Source: Heterohyrax brucei (taxonomy: Eukaryota; Chordata; Mammalia; Hyracoidea; Procaviidae). Taken from it: a DNA stretch of 64,000 bases. Position numbers and translations under genes: made by a program. Each line of letters begins with the position of its first letter. Position 1 is the first letter of the stretch. Shown piece by piece: positions 38,061 through 51,825 of the stretch. A model generated the notes under the pieces. It saw nothing but the letters and a program-made list of their open reading frames with translations, was not told where the DNA came from and did no database searches. The stretch spans positions 17,643,431 to 17,707,430 of the forward strand of contig CM053146.1 in NCBI GenBank assembly GCA_028571685.1, given 5' to 3'.

Positions 38061-38797
38061 GTTACAGAGGATAACACAGAGAATTCCAAGGATAAGTACA
38101 AGAAAATAAGAGAGACTTAGAAAACTGGTAAAACCTACATTGTTCATAGAGTTGGGAGTACTTAGCATTGTGAAAACAGCACTTTCGCAGAAAGAAATCT
38201 ACTTCTCTAACACTGGGAAACAGTGAACAGAGAATGTATGAGTTTCTCAAGATTGGTAAAAGATAGAAACAAGAGAAAGTACACAGTGATTCATCTACCT
38301 AGAAAAGTTACAGAGGTTTACACAGAGAATCCAAGGATAAGTACAAGAAAATAAGAGAGACTTAGAAAACTGGTAAAACCTACATTGTTGATAGAGTTGG
38401 GAGTACTTAGCACTGTGAAAACAGTACTTTTGCCAAAAGAAATTTAGTTCTCTAAGTCCGTGAAACAGTGAACAGAGAATGTATGAGTTTCTCAAGATTG
38501 GTAACAGATAGAAACAAGAGAAAGTACACGGTGATCCATCTACCTAGAAAAGTTACAGAGGTTTACACAGAGAAAACCAAGGATAAGTACAAGAAAATAA
38601 GAGAGACTTAGTAAACTGGTAAAACCTACATTGTTGATAGAGTTGGGAGTACTTAGGACTGTGAAAACAGCACTTTCGCAGAAAGAAATCTACTTCTCTA
38701 AGACTGGGAAACAGTGAACAGAGAATGTATGAGTTTCTCAAGATTGGTAACAGATAGAAACAAGAGAAAGTACACAGTGATTCATCTACCTAGAGAA
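38061..38797. repeat. Three-monomer cassette (737 bp), copy 1 of 4
   Basis: The cassette is a B2 monomer with GAGGATAACAC and TAGCATTGTG, a class E monomer with TTTTGCCAAAAG, and a B monomer with TTAGTAAACTGG and TAGGACTGTG. The order and all three private variant sets are the same in four places. This copy alone has GGTAAAAGATAG near 38258. Confidence 0.9.
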
Positions 38798-40272
38798 GTT
38801 ACAGAGGTTTACACAGAGAATTCCAAGTATAAGTACAAGAAAATAAGAGAGACTTAGAAAACTGGTAAAACCTACATTGTTTAAAGACTTGGGAGTACTT
38901 AGCACTGTGAAAACAGCACTTTCGCCGAAGGAAATTTAGTTCTCTAAGTCCGTGAAACAGTGAACAGAGAATGTATGAGTTTCTCAAGTTTGGTAACAGA
39001 TAGAAACAAGCCAAAGTACACAGAGATTCATCTACCTAGAAGAGTTACAGAGGTTTACACAGAGAATTCCAAGGATAAGTACAAGAAAATAAGAGAGACT
39101 TAGAAAACTGGTAAAACCTACATTATTGATAGAGTTGGGAGTACTTAGCACTGTGAAAACAGCACTTTCGCCGAGGGAAATTTAATTATCTAAGTCCGTG
39201 AAACAGTGAACAGAGAATGTATGAGTTTCTCAAGTTTGGTAACAGATAGAAACAAGCGAAAGTACACAGTGATTCATCTACCTAGAAAAGTTACAGAGGT
39301 TTACACAGAGAATTCCAAGGATAAGTACAAGAAAATAAGAGAGACTTAGAAAACTGGTAAAACCTACATTGTTGATAGAGTTGGGAGTACTTAGCACTGT
39401 GAAAACAGTACTTTTTCAGAAAGAAATTTAGTTCTCTAAGTCCGTGAAACAGGGAACAGAGAATGTATGAGTTTCTCAAGATTAGTAACAGATAGAAACA
39501 AGCGAAAGTACACAGTGATCCATCTACCTAGAAAAGTTACAGAGGTTTACACAGAGAAAACCAAGGATAAGTACAAGAAAATGAGAGAGACTTAGAAAAC
39601 TGGTAAAACCTACATTGTTGATAGAGTTGTGAGTACTTAGCACTGTGAAAACAGCACTTTCACCGAAAGAAATTTAGTTGTCTAAGTCCGTGTAACAGTG
39701 AACAGAGAATATATGAATTTCTCAAGTTTGGTAACAGATAGAAACAAGGGAAAGTACACAGTGATTCATCTACCTAGAAAAGTTACAGAGGTTTACACAG
39801 AGAATTCCAAGGATAAGTACAAGAAAATAAGAGAGACTTAGAAAACTGGTAAAACCTACATTGTTGATAGAGTTGGGAGTACTTAGCACTGTGAAAACAG
39901 CACTTTCGCCGAAGAAAGTTAGTTCTCTAAGTCCGTGAAACAGTGAACAGAGAATGTATGAGTTTCTCAAGTTTGGTAACAGATAGAAACAAGCGAAAGT
40001 ACACAGTGATTCATGTACCTAGAAAAGTTACAGAGGTTTACACAGAGAATTCCAAGGATAAGTACAAGAAAATAAGAGAGACTTAGAAAACTGGTAAAAC
40101 CTACATTGTTGATAGAGTTGGGAGTACTTAGCACTGTGAAAACAGCACTTTCGCAGAAAGAAATCTACTTCTCTAAGACTGGGAAACAGTGAACAGAGAA
40201 TGTATGAGTTTCTCAAGTTTGGTAACAGATAGAAACAAGCGAAAGTACACAGTGATTCATCTACCTAGAAAA

Positions 40273-41009
40273 GTTACAGAGGATAACACAGAGAATTCCA
40301 AGGATAAGTACAAGAAAATAAGAGAGACTTAGAAAACTGGTAAAACCTACATTGTTCATAGAGTTGGGAGTACTTAGCATTGTGAAAACAGCACTTTCGC
40401 AGAAAGAAATCTACTTCTCTAACACTGGGAAACAGTGAACAGAGAATGTATGAGTTTCTCAAGATTGGTAACAGATAGAAACAAGAGAAAGTACACAGTG
40501 ATTCATCTACCTAGAAAAGTTACAGAGGTTTACACAGAGAATCCAAGGATAAGTACAAGAAAATAAGAGAGACTTAGAAAACTGGTAAAACCTACATTGT
40601 TGATAGAGTTGGGAGTACTTAGCACTGTGAAAACAGTACTTTTGCCAAAAGAAATTTAGTTCTCTAAGTCCGTGAAACAGTGAACAGAGAATGTATGAGT
40701 TTCTCAAGATTGGTAACAGATAGAAACAGGAGAAAGTACACGGTGATCCATCTACCTAGAAAAGTTACAGAGGTTTACACAGAGAAAACCAAGGATAAGT
40801 ACAAGAAAATAAGAGAGACTTAGTAAACTGGTAAAACCTACATTGTTGATAGAGTTGGGAGTACTTAGGACTGTGAAAACAGCACTTTCGCAAAAAGAAA
40901 TCTACTTCTCTAAGACTGGAAAACAGTGAACAGAGAATTTATGAGTTTCTCAAGATTGGTAACAGATAGAAACAAGAGAAAGTACACAGTGATTCATCAA
41001 CCTAGAGAA
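40273..41009. repeat. Three-monomer cassette, copy 2 of 4
   Basis: Same monomer order as 38061-38797 at an offset of 2212 (nine monomers less 2 bp). Private differences are AACAGGAGAAAG near 40727, CGCAAAAAG near 40890, GACTGGAAAAC and AATTTATGAG near 40937. Confidence 0.9.
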
Positions 41010-41501
41010 GTTACAGAGGTTTACACAGAGAATTCCAAGTATAAGTACAAGAAAATAAGAGAGACTTAGAAAACTGGTAAAACCTACATTGCTGATAGAG
41101 TTGGGAGTACTTAGCACTGTGAAAACAGCACTTTCGCCGAAGGAAATTTAGTTCTCTAAGTGCGTGAAACAGTGAACAGAGAATGTATGAGTTTCTCAAG
41201 TTTGGTAACAGATAGAAACAAGCGAAAGTACACAGTGATTCATCTACCTAGAAAAGTTACAGAGGTTTACACAGAGAATTCCAAGGATAAGTACAAGAAA
41301 ATAAGAGAGACTTAGAAAACTGGTAAAACCTACATTGTTGATAGAGTTGGGAGTACTTAGCACTGTGAAAACAGCACTTACGCCGAAGGAAATTTAGTTC
41401 TCTAAGTCCGTGAAACAGTGAACAGAGAATGTATGAGTTTCTCAAGTTTGGTAACAGATAGAAACAAGCGAAAGTACACAGTGATTCATCTACCTAGAAA
41501 A

Positions 41502-42238
41502 GTTACAGAGGATAACACAGAGAATTCCAAGGATAAGTACAAGAAAATAAGAGAGACTTAGAAAACTGGTAAAACCTACATTGTTCATAGAGTTGGGAGT
41601 ACTTAGCATTGTGAAAACAGCACTTTCGCAGAAAGAAATCTACTTCTCTAACACTGGGAAACAGTGAACAGAGAATGTATCAGTTTCTCAAGATTGGTAA
41701 CAGATAGAAACAAGAGAAAGTACACAGTGATTCATCTACCTAGAAAAGTTACAGAGGTTTACACAGATAATCCAAGGATAAGTACAAGAAAATAAGAGAG
41801 ACTTAGAAAACTGGTAAAACCTACATTGTTGATAGAGTTGGGAGTACTTAGCACTGTGAAAACAGTACTTTTGCCAAAAGAAATTTAGTTCTCTAAGTCC
41901 GTGAAACAGTGAACAGAGAATGTATGAGTTTCTAAAGATTGGTAACAGATAGAAACAAGAGAAAGTACACGGTGATCCATCTACCTAGAAAAGTTACAGA
42001 GGTTTACACAGAGAAAACCAAGGATAAGTACAAGAAAATAAGAGAGACTTAGTAAACTGGTAAAACCTACATTGTTGATAGAGTTGGGAGTACTTGGGAC
42101 TGTGAAAACAGCACTTTCGCAGAAAGAATTCTACTTCTCTAAGACTGGGAAACAGTGAACAGAGAATGTATGAGTTTCTCAAGATTGGTAACAGATAGAA
42201 ACAAGAGAAAGTACACAGTGATTCATCTACCTATGAGA
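41502..42238. repeat. Three-monomer cassette, copy 3 of 4
   Basis: Same order again, 1229 bp after copy 2. Private differences are TATCAGTTTC near 41679, CAGATAATCC near 41766, TTTCTAAAG near 41932, TACTTGGGACTG and AAAGAATTCTAC near 42127. The last change creates an extra EcoRI site inside the core. A 1-bp insertion (CCTATGAG, about 42232) follows. Confidence 0.88.
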
Positions 42239-44810
42239 AGTTACAGAGGTTTACACAGCGAATTCCAAGTATAAGTACAAGAAAATAAGAGAGACTTAGA
42301 AAACTGGTAAAACCTACATTGTTGAAAGACTTGGGAGTACTTAGCACTGTGAAAACAGCACTTTCGCCGAAGGAAATTTAGTTCTCTAAGTCCGTGAAAC
42401 AGTGAACAGAGAATGTATGAGTTTCTCAAGTTTGGTAACAGATAGAAACAAGCCAAAGTACACAGTGATTCATCTACCTAGAAAAGTTACAGAGGTTTAC
42501 ACAGCGAATTCCAAGGATAAGTACAAGAAAATAAGAGAGACTTAGAAAACTGGTAAAACCTACATTGTTGATAGAGTTGGGAGTACTTAGCACTGTGAAA
42601 ACAGCACTTTCGCCGAGGGAAATTTAGTTATCTAAGTCCGTGAAACAGTGAACAGAGAATGTATGAGTTTCTCAAGTTTGGTAACAGATAGAAACAAGCG
42701 AAAGTACACAGTGATTCATCTACCTAGAAAAGTTACAGAGGTTTACACAGAGAATCCAAGGATAAGTACAAGAAAATAAGAGAGACTTAGAAAACTGGTA
42801 AAACCTACATTGTTGATAGAGTTGGGAGTACTTAGCACTGTGAAAACAGCACTTTCGCCGAAGGAAATTTAGTTCTCTAAGTCCGTGAAACAGTGAACAG
42901 AGAATGTATGAGTTTTTCAAGTTTGGTAACAGATAGAAACAAGCGAAAGTACAGAGTGATTCATCTACCTAGAAAAGTTACAGAGGTTTACACAGAGAAT
43001 ACCAAGGATAAGTACAAGAAAATAAGAGAGACTTAGAAAACTGGTAAAACCTACATTGTTCATAGAGTTGGGAGTACTTAGCACTGTGCAAACAGCACTT
43101 TCGCAGAAAGAAATCTACTTCTCTAACACTGGGAAACAGTGAACAGAGAATGTATGAGTTTCTCAAGATTGGTAAAAGATAGAAACAAGCGAAAGTACAC
43201 AGTGATTCATCTACCTCGAAAAGTTACAGAGGTTTACACAGAGAATTCCAAGGATAAGTACAAGAAAATAGGAGAGACATAGAAAACTGGTAAAACCTAC
43301 ATTGTTGATAGAGTTGGAAGTACTGACCACTGTGAAAACAGCACTTTCTCCGAAGGAAATTTAGTTCTCTAAGTCCGTGAAACAGTGAACAGAGAATGTA
43401 TGAGTTTCTCAAGTTTGGTAACAGATAGAAACAAGCGAAAGTACACAGTGATTCATCTACCTAGAAAAGGTACAGAGGTTTATACAGAGAATTCCAAGGA
43501 TAAGTACAAGAAAATAAGAGAGACTTAGAAAACTGGTAAAACCTACATTGTTGATAGAGTTGGCAGTACTTAGCACTGTGAAAACAGCACTTTCGCCGAA
43601 GGAAATTTAGTTCTCTAAGTCCGTGAAACAATGAACAGAGAATGTATGAGTTTCTCAAGTTTGGTAACAGATAGAAACAAGCGAAAGTACACAGTGATTC
43701 ATCTACCTAGAAAACTTACAGAGGATAACACAGAGAATTCCAAGGATAAGTACAAGAAAATAAGAGAGACTTAGAAAACTGGTAAAACCTACATTGTTGA
43801 TAGAGTTGGGAGTACTTAGCACTGTGAAAACAGCACTTTCGCAGAAAGAAATCTACTTCTCTAACACTGGGAAACAGTGAACAGAGAATGTATGAGTTTC
43901 TCAAGATTGGTAACAGATAGAAACAAGAGAAAGTACACAGTGATTCATCTACCTAGAAAAGTTACAGAGGTTTACACAGAGAATCGAAGGATAAGTACAA
44001 GAAAATAAGAGAGACTTAGAAAACTGGTAAAACCTACATTGTTGATAGAGTTGGGAGTACTTAGCACTGTGAAAACAATACTTTTTCCGAAAGAAATTTA
44101 GTTCTCTAAGTCCGTGAAACAGTGAACAGAGAATGTATGAGTTTCTCAAGATTAGTAACAGATAGATACAAGAGAAAGTACACAGTGATCCATCTACCTA
44201 GAAAAGTTACAGAGGTTTACACAGAGAAAACCAAAGATAAGTACAAGAAAATGAGAGAGACTTAGAAAACTGGTAAAACCTACATTGTTGATAGAGTTGT
44301 GAGTACTTAGCACTGTGAAAACAGCACTTTCGCCGAAAGAAATTTAGTTCTCTAAGTCCGTGAAACAGTGAACAGAGAGTGTATGAATTTCTCAAGTTTG
44401 GTAACAGATAGAAACAAGCGAAAGTACACAGTGATTCATCTACCTAGAAAAGTTACAGAGGTTTACACAGAGAATTCCAAGGATAATTACAAGAAAATAA
44501 GAGAGACTTAGAAAACTGGTAAAACCTACATTGTTGATAAAGTTGGGAGTACTTAGCACTGTGAAAACAGCACTTTCGCCGAAGGAAATTTAGTTCTCTA
44601 AGTCCGTGAAACAGTGAACAGAGAATGTATGAGTTTCTCAAGTTTGGTAACACATAGAAACAAGCGAAAGTACAGAGTGATTCATCTACCTAGAAAAGTT
44701 ACAGAGGTTTACACAGAGAATACCAAGGATAAGTACAAGAAAATAAGAGAGACTTAGAAAACTGGTAAAACCTACATTGTTGATAGAGTTGGGAGTACTT
44801 AGCACTGTGC

Positions 44811-45547
44811 AAACAGCACTTTCGCAGAAAGAAATCTACTTCTCTAACACTGGGAAACAGTGAACAGAGAATGTATGAGTTTCTCAAGATTGGTAATAGA
44901 TAGAAACAATAGAAAGTACACAGTGATTCATCTACCTAGAAAAGTTACAGAGATTTACACAGAGAATTCCAAGGATAAGTACAAGAAAATAAGAGAGACT
45001 TAGAAAACTGGTAAAACCTACATTGTTCATAGAGTTGGGAGTACTTACCACTGTGAAAACAGCACTTTCGCCGAAGGAAATTTAGTTCTCTAAGTCCGTG
45101 AAACAGTGAACAGAGAATGTATGAGTTTCTCAAGTTTGGTAACAGATAGAAACAAGCGAAAGTACACAGTGATTCATCTACCTAGAAAAGTTACAGAGGT
45201 TTACACAGAGAATTCCAAGGATAAGTACAAGAAAATAAGAGAGACTTAGAGAACTGGTAAAACCTACATTGTTGATAGAGTTGGGAGTACTTAGCACTGT
45301 GAAAACAGCACTTTCGCCGAAGGAAAGTTAGTTCTCTAAGTCCGTGAAACAGTGAACAGAGAATGTATGAGTTTCTCAAGTTTGGTAACAGATAGAAACA
45401 AGCGAAAGTACACAATGATTCATCTACCTAGAAAAGTTACAGAGGTTTACACAGAGAATTCCAAGGATAAGTACAAGAAAATAAGAGAGACTTAGAAAAC
45501 TGGTAAAACCTACATTGTTGATAGAGTTGGGAGTACTTAGCACTGTG
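44811..45547. repeat. Tract shared with 36206-36942
   Basis: This matches the 36-kb region at an offset of 8605 (35 monomers less 5 bp). Shared features are GGTAATAGATAG with AACAATAG, GAGATTTACAC, GTTCATAGAG with TTACCACTG, and TTAGAGAACTGG with GAAAGTTAG. Differences are AAGAGAAAG against AAGCGAAAG and CACAGTG against CACAATG. It occupies the slot that holds unrelated monomers in the second 63-mer copy. Confidence 0.82.
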
Positions 45548-48500
45548 AAAACAGCACTTTCGCCGAAGGAAATTTAGTTCTCTAAGTCCGTGAAACAGAG
45601 AACAGAGAATGTATGAGTTTCTCAAGTTTGGTAACAGATAGAAACAAGCGAAAGTACACAGTGATTCATCTACCTAGAAAAGTTACAGAGGTTTACAGAG
45701 AGAATTCCAAGGATAAGTAGAAGAAAATGAGAGAGACTTAGAAAACTGGTAAAACCTACATTGTTGATAGAGTTGTGAGTACTTAGCACTGTGAAAACAG
45801 CACTTTCGCCGAAGGAAATTTAGTTCTCTAAGTACGTGAAACAGTGAACAGAGAATGTATGAGTTTCTCAAGTTTGGTAACAGATAGAAACAAGCGAAAG
45901 TACACAGTGATTCATCTACCTAGAAAAGTTTCAGAGGTTTACACAGAGAATTCCCAGTAAAAGTACAAGAAAATAAGAGAGACTTAGAAAACTGGTAAAA
46001 CCTACATTGTTGATAGAGTTGGGAGTACTTAGCACTGTGAAAACAGCACTTTCGCAGTAAGAAATCTACTTCTCTAACACTGGGAGACAGTGAACAGAGA
46101 ATGTATGAGTTTCTCAAGATTGGTAACAGATAGAAACAAGCGAAAGTACACAGTGATTCATCTACCTAGAAAAGTTATAGAGGTTTACACAGAGAAAACC
46201 AAGTATAAGTACAAGAAAATAAGAGAGACTTAGAAACCGGTAAAACCTACATTGTTGATAGAGTTGGGAGTACTTAGCACTGTGAAAACAGCACTTTCGC
46301 AGAAAGAAATCTACTTCTCTCATACTGGGAAACAGTGAACAGAGAATGTATGAGTTTCTCAAGTTTGGTAACAGATAGAAACAAGAGAAAGTACACAGTG
46401 ATTCATATACCTAAAGAAGTTAGAGATGGTTTACACAGACAATTCCAAGGATAAGTACAAGAAAATAAGAGAGACTTAGAAAACTGGTAAAACCTACATT
46501 GTTGATAGAGTTGGGAGTACTTAGCACTGTGAAAATAGCAATTTCGCCGACGGAAATTTAGTTCTCTAAGTCCGTGAAACAGTGAACAGAGAATGTATGA
46601 GTTTCTCAAGTTTGGTAACAGATAGAAACAAGCGAAAGTACACAGTGATTCATCTACCTAGAAAACTTACAGAGGTTTACACAGAGAATTCCAAGGATAA
46701 GTACAAGAAAATAAGAGAGACTTAGAAAACTGGTAAAACCTACATTGTTAATAGAGTTGGGAGTACTTAGCACTGTGAAAACAGCACTTTCGCAGTAAGA
46801 AATCTACTTCTCTAACACTGGGAGACAGTGAACAGAGAATGTATGAGTTTCTCAAAATTGGTAACAGATAGAAACAAGCGAAAGTACACAGTGATTCATC
46901 TACCTAGAAAAGCTACAGAGGTTTACACCGAGAAAACCAAGTATAAGTACAAGAAAATAAGAGAGACATAGAAAACTGGTAAAACCTACATTGTTGATAG
47001 AGTTGGGAGTACTTAGCACTGTGAAAACAGCACTTTCGCAGAAAGAAATCTACTTCTCTAAGACTGGGAAACAGTGAACAGAGAATGTATGAGTTTCTCA
47101 AGATTGGTAACAGATAGAAACAAGAGAAAGTACACAGTGATTCATCTACCTAGAAAAGTTACAGAGGTTTACACAGAGAATTCCAAGGATAAGTACAAGA
47201 AAATAAGAGAGACTTAGAAAACTGGTAAAACCTACATTGTTGATAGACTTGGGAGTACTTAGCACTGTGAAAACAGCACTTTCGCCGAAGGAAATTTAGT
47301 TCTCTAAGTCCGTGAAACAGTGAACAGAGAATGTATGAGTTTCTCAAGTTTGGTAACAGATAGAAACAAGCGAAAGTACACAGTGATTCATCTACCTAGA
47401 AAAGTTACAGAGGTTTACACAGAGAATTCCAAGGATAAGTACAAGAAAATAAGAGAGACTTAGAAAACTGGTAAAACCTACATTGTTGATAGAGTTGGGA
47501 GTACTTAGCACTGTGAAAACAGCACTTTCACCGAAGGAAATTTAGTTCTCTAAGTCCGTGAAACAGTGAACAGAGAATGTATGAGTTTCTCAAGTTTGGA
47601 AACAGATAGAAACAAGCGAAAGTACACAGCGATTCATCTACCTAGAAAAGTTACAGAGGTTTACACGGAGAATTCCCAGTAAAAGTACAAGAAAATAAGA
47701 GAGACTTAGAAAACTGGTAAAACCTACATTGTTGATAGAGTTGGGAGTACTTAGCACTGTGAAAACAGCACTTTCGCAGTAAGAAATCTACTTCTCTAAC
47801 ACTGGGAGATAGTGAACAGAGAATGTATGAGTTTCTCAAGATTGGTAACAGATAAAAACAAGCGAAAGTACACAGTGATTCATCTACCTAGAAAAGTTAC
47901 AGAGGTTTACACAGAGAATTCCAAGGATAAGTACAAAAAATAAGAGAGACTTAGAAACCGGTAAAACCTACATTGTTGATAGAGTTGGGAGTACTTAACA
48001 CTGTGAAAACAGCACTTTCGCAGAAAGAAATCTACTTCTCTCACACTGGGAAACAGTGAACAGAGAATGTATGAGTTTCTCAAGATTGGTAACAGATAGA
48101 AACAAGAGAAAGTACACAGTGATTCATATACCTAAAGAAGTTAGAGATGGTTTACACAGAGAATTCCAAGGATAAGTACAAGAAAATAAGAGAGACTTAG
48201 AAAACTGGTAAAACCTACATTGTTGAAAGACTTGGGAGTACTTAGCACTGTGAAAACAGCACTTTCGCCGAAGGAAATTTAGTTCTCTAAGTCCGTGAAA
48301 CAGTGAACAGAGAATGTATGAGTTTCTCAAGTTTGGTAACAGATAGAAACAAGCCAAAGTACACAGTGATTCATCTACCTAGAAAAGTTACAGAGGTTTA
48401 CACAGAGAATTCCAAGGATAAGTACAAGAAAATAAGAGAGACTTAGAAAACTGGTAAAACCTACATTGTTGATAGAGTTGGGATTACTTAGCACTGTGAA

Positions 48501-49365
48501 AACAGCACTTTTGCCGAGGGAAATTTAGTTATCTAAGTCCGTGAAACAGTGAACAGAGAATGTATGAGTTTCTCAAGTTTGGTAACAGATAGAAACAAGC
48601 GAAAGTACACAGTGATTCATCTACCTAGAAAAGTTACGGAGGTTTACACAGAGAATTCCAAGGATAAGTACAAGAAAATAAGAGAGACTTAGAAAACTTG
48701 TAAAACCTACATTGTTGATAGAGTTGGGAGTACTTAGCACTGTGAAAACAGCAGTTTCGCCGAAGGAAATTTAGTTCTCTAAGTCCGTGAAACAGTGAAC
48801 AGAGAATGTATGAGTTTCTCAAGTTTGGTAACAGATAGAAACAAGCGAAAGTACACAGTGATTCATCTACCTAGAAAAGTTACAGAGGTTTACACAGAGA
48901 ATTCCAAGGATAAGTACAAGAAAATAAGAGAGACTTAGAAAACTGGTAAAACCTACATTGTTGATAGAGTTGGGAGTACTTAGCACTGTGAAAACAGCAC
49001 TTTCGCCGAAGGAAATTTAGTTCTCTAAGTCCGTGAAACAGTGAACAGAGAATGTATGAGTTTCTCAAGTTTGGTAACAGATAGAAACAAGCGAAAGTAC
49101 AGAGTGATTCATCTACCTAGAAAAGTTACAGAGGTTTACACAGAGAATACCAAGGATAAGTACAAGAAAATAAGAGAGACTTAGAAAACTGGTAAAACCT
49201 ACATTGTTCATAGAGTTGGCAGTACTTAGCACTGTGCAAACAGCACTTTCGCAGAAAGAAATCTACTTCTCTAACACTGGGAAACAGTGAACAGAGAATG
49301 TATGAGTTTCTCAAGATTGGTAACAGATAGAAACAAGCGAAAGTACACAGTGATTCATCTACCTC

Positions 49366-51825
49366 GAAAAGTTACAGAGGTTTACACAGAGAATTCCAAG
49401 GATAAGTACAAGAAAATAAGAGAGACATAGAAAACTGGTAAAACCTACATTGTTGATAGAGTTGGGAGTACTTAGCACTGTGAAAACAGCACTTTCGCCG
49501 AAGGAAATTTAGTTCTCTAAGTCCGTGAAACAGTGAACAGAGAATGTATGAGTTTCTCAAGTTTGGAAACAGATAGAAACAAGCGAAAGTACACAGTGAT
49601 TCATCTACCTAGAAAAGTTTCAGAGGTTTACACAGAGAATTCCCAGTAAAAGTACAAGAAAATAAGAGAGACTTAGAAAACTGGTAAAACCTACATTGTT
49701 GATAGAGTTGGGAGTACTTAGCACTGTGAAAACAGCACTTTCGCAGTAAGAAATCTACTTCTCTAACACTGGGAGTCAGTGAACAGAGAATGTATGAGTT
49801 TCTCAAGATTGGTAACAGATAGAAACAAGCGAAAGTACACAGTGATTCATCTACCTAGAAAAGTTATAGAGGTTTACACAGAGAAAACCAAGTATAAGTA
49901 CAAGAAAATAAGAGAGACTTAGAAACCGGTAAAACCTACATTGTTGATAGAGTTGGGAGTACTTAGCACTGTGAAAACAGCACTTTCGCAGAAAGAAATC
50001 TACTTCTCTCACACTGGGAAACAGTGAACAGAGAATGTATGAGTTTCTCAAGATTGGTAACAGATAGAAACAAGAGAAAGTACACAGTGATTCATATACC
50101 TAAAGAAGTTAGAGATGGTTTACACAGACAATTCCAAGGATAAGTACAAGAAAATAAGAGAGACTTAGAAAACTGGTAAAACCTACATTGTTGATAGAGT
50201 TGGGAGTACTTAGCACTGTGAAAATAGCAATTTCGCCGACGGAAATTTAGTTCTCTAAGTCCGTGAAACAGTGAACAGAGAATGTATGACTTTCTCAAGT
50301 TTGGTAACAGATAGAAACAAGCAAAAGTACACAGTGATTCGTCTACCTAGAAAAGTTACAGAGGTTTACACAGAGAATTCCAAGGATAAGTACAAGAAAA
50401 TAAGAGAGACTTAGAAAACTGGTAAAACCTACATTGTTCATAGAATTCGGAGTACTTAGCACTGTGAAAACAGCACTTTCGCCGAAGGAAATTTAGTTCT
50501 CTAAGTCCGTGAAACAGTGAACAGAGAATGTATGAGTTTCTCAAGTTTGGTAACAGATAGAAACAAGCGAAAGTACACAGTGATTCATCTACCTAGAAAA
50601 CTTACAGAGGTTTACACAGAGAATTCCAAGGATAAGTACAAGAAAATAAGAGAGACTTAGAAAACTGGTAAAACCTACATTGTTAATAGAGTTGGGAGTA
50701 CTTAGCACTGTGAAAACAGCACTTTCGCAGTAAGAAATCTACTTCTCTAACACTGGGAGACAGTGAACAGAGAATGTATGAGTTTCTCAAAATTGGTAAC
50801 AGATAGAAACAAGCGAAAGTACACAGTGATTCATCTACCTAGAAAAGCTACAGAGGTTTACACCGAGAAAACCAAGTATAAGTACAAGAAAATAAGAGAG
50901 ACATAGAAAACTGGTAAAACCTACATTGTTGATAGAGTTGGGAGTACTTAGCACTGTGAAAACAGCACTTCCGCAGAAAGAAATCTACTTCTCTAAGACT
51001 GGGAAACAGTGAACAGAGAATGTATGAGTTTCTCAAGTTTGGTAACAGATAGAAACAAGCGAAAGTACACAGTGATTCATCTACCTAGAAAAGTTACAGA
51101 GGTTTACACAGAGAATTCCAAGGACAAGTAAAAGAAAATAAGACAGACTTAGAAAACTGGTAAAACCTACATTGTTGATAGAGTTGGGAGTACTTAGCAC
51201 TGTGAAAACAGCACTTTCACCAAAGGAAATTTAGTTCTCTAAGTCCGTGAAACAGTGAACAGAGAATGTATGACTTTCTCAAGTTTGGAAACAGATAGAA
51301 ACAAGCGAAAGTACACAGCGATTCATCTACCTAGAAAAGTTACAGAGGTTTACACAGAGAATTCCAAGGATAAGTACAAGAAAATAAGAGAGACTTAGAA
51401 AACTGGTAAAACCTACATTGTTGATAGAGTTGGGATTACTTAGCACTGTGAAAACAGCACTTTTGCCGAGGGAAATTTAGTTATCTAAGTCCGTGAAACA
51501 GTGAACAGAGAATGTATGAGTTTCTCAAGTTTGGTAACAGATAGAAACAAGCGAAAGTACACAGTGATTCATCTACCTAGAAAAGTTACGGAGGTTTACA
51601 CAGAGAATTCCAAGGATAAGTACAAGAAAATAAGAGAGACTTAGAAAACTTGTAAAACCTACATTGTTGATAGAGTTGGGAGTACTTAGCACTGTGAAAA
51701 CAGCAGTTTCGCCGAAGGAAATTTAGTTCTCTAAGTCCGTGAAACAGTGAACAGAGAATGTATGAGTTTCTCAAGTTTGGTAACAGATAGAAACAAGCGA
51801 AAGTACACAGTGATTCATCTACCTA
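49366..51825. repeat. 10-monomer higher-order repeat, copy 1 (2460 bp)
   Basis: The unit is exactly 10 x 246 because a 1-bp deletion (AAACCGG, about 49926) and a 1-bp insertion (GTTAGAGATGG, about 50110) cancel. It also has GGGAGTCAGTG, TAGAATTCGG (an extra EcoRI site near 50452), GTTAATAGAG, CACCGAGAAAACC, AGGACAAGTAAAAG with AGACAG, GGATTACTT with GAGGGAAA, and GTTACGGAGG. Private to this copy are GCAAAAGTAC with ATTCGTCT (about 50322-50342) and CTTCCGCAG (about 50970). Confidence 0.93.
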
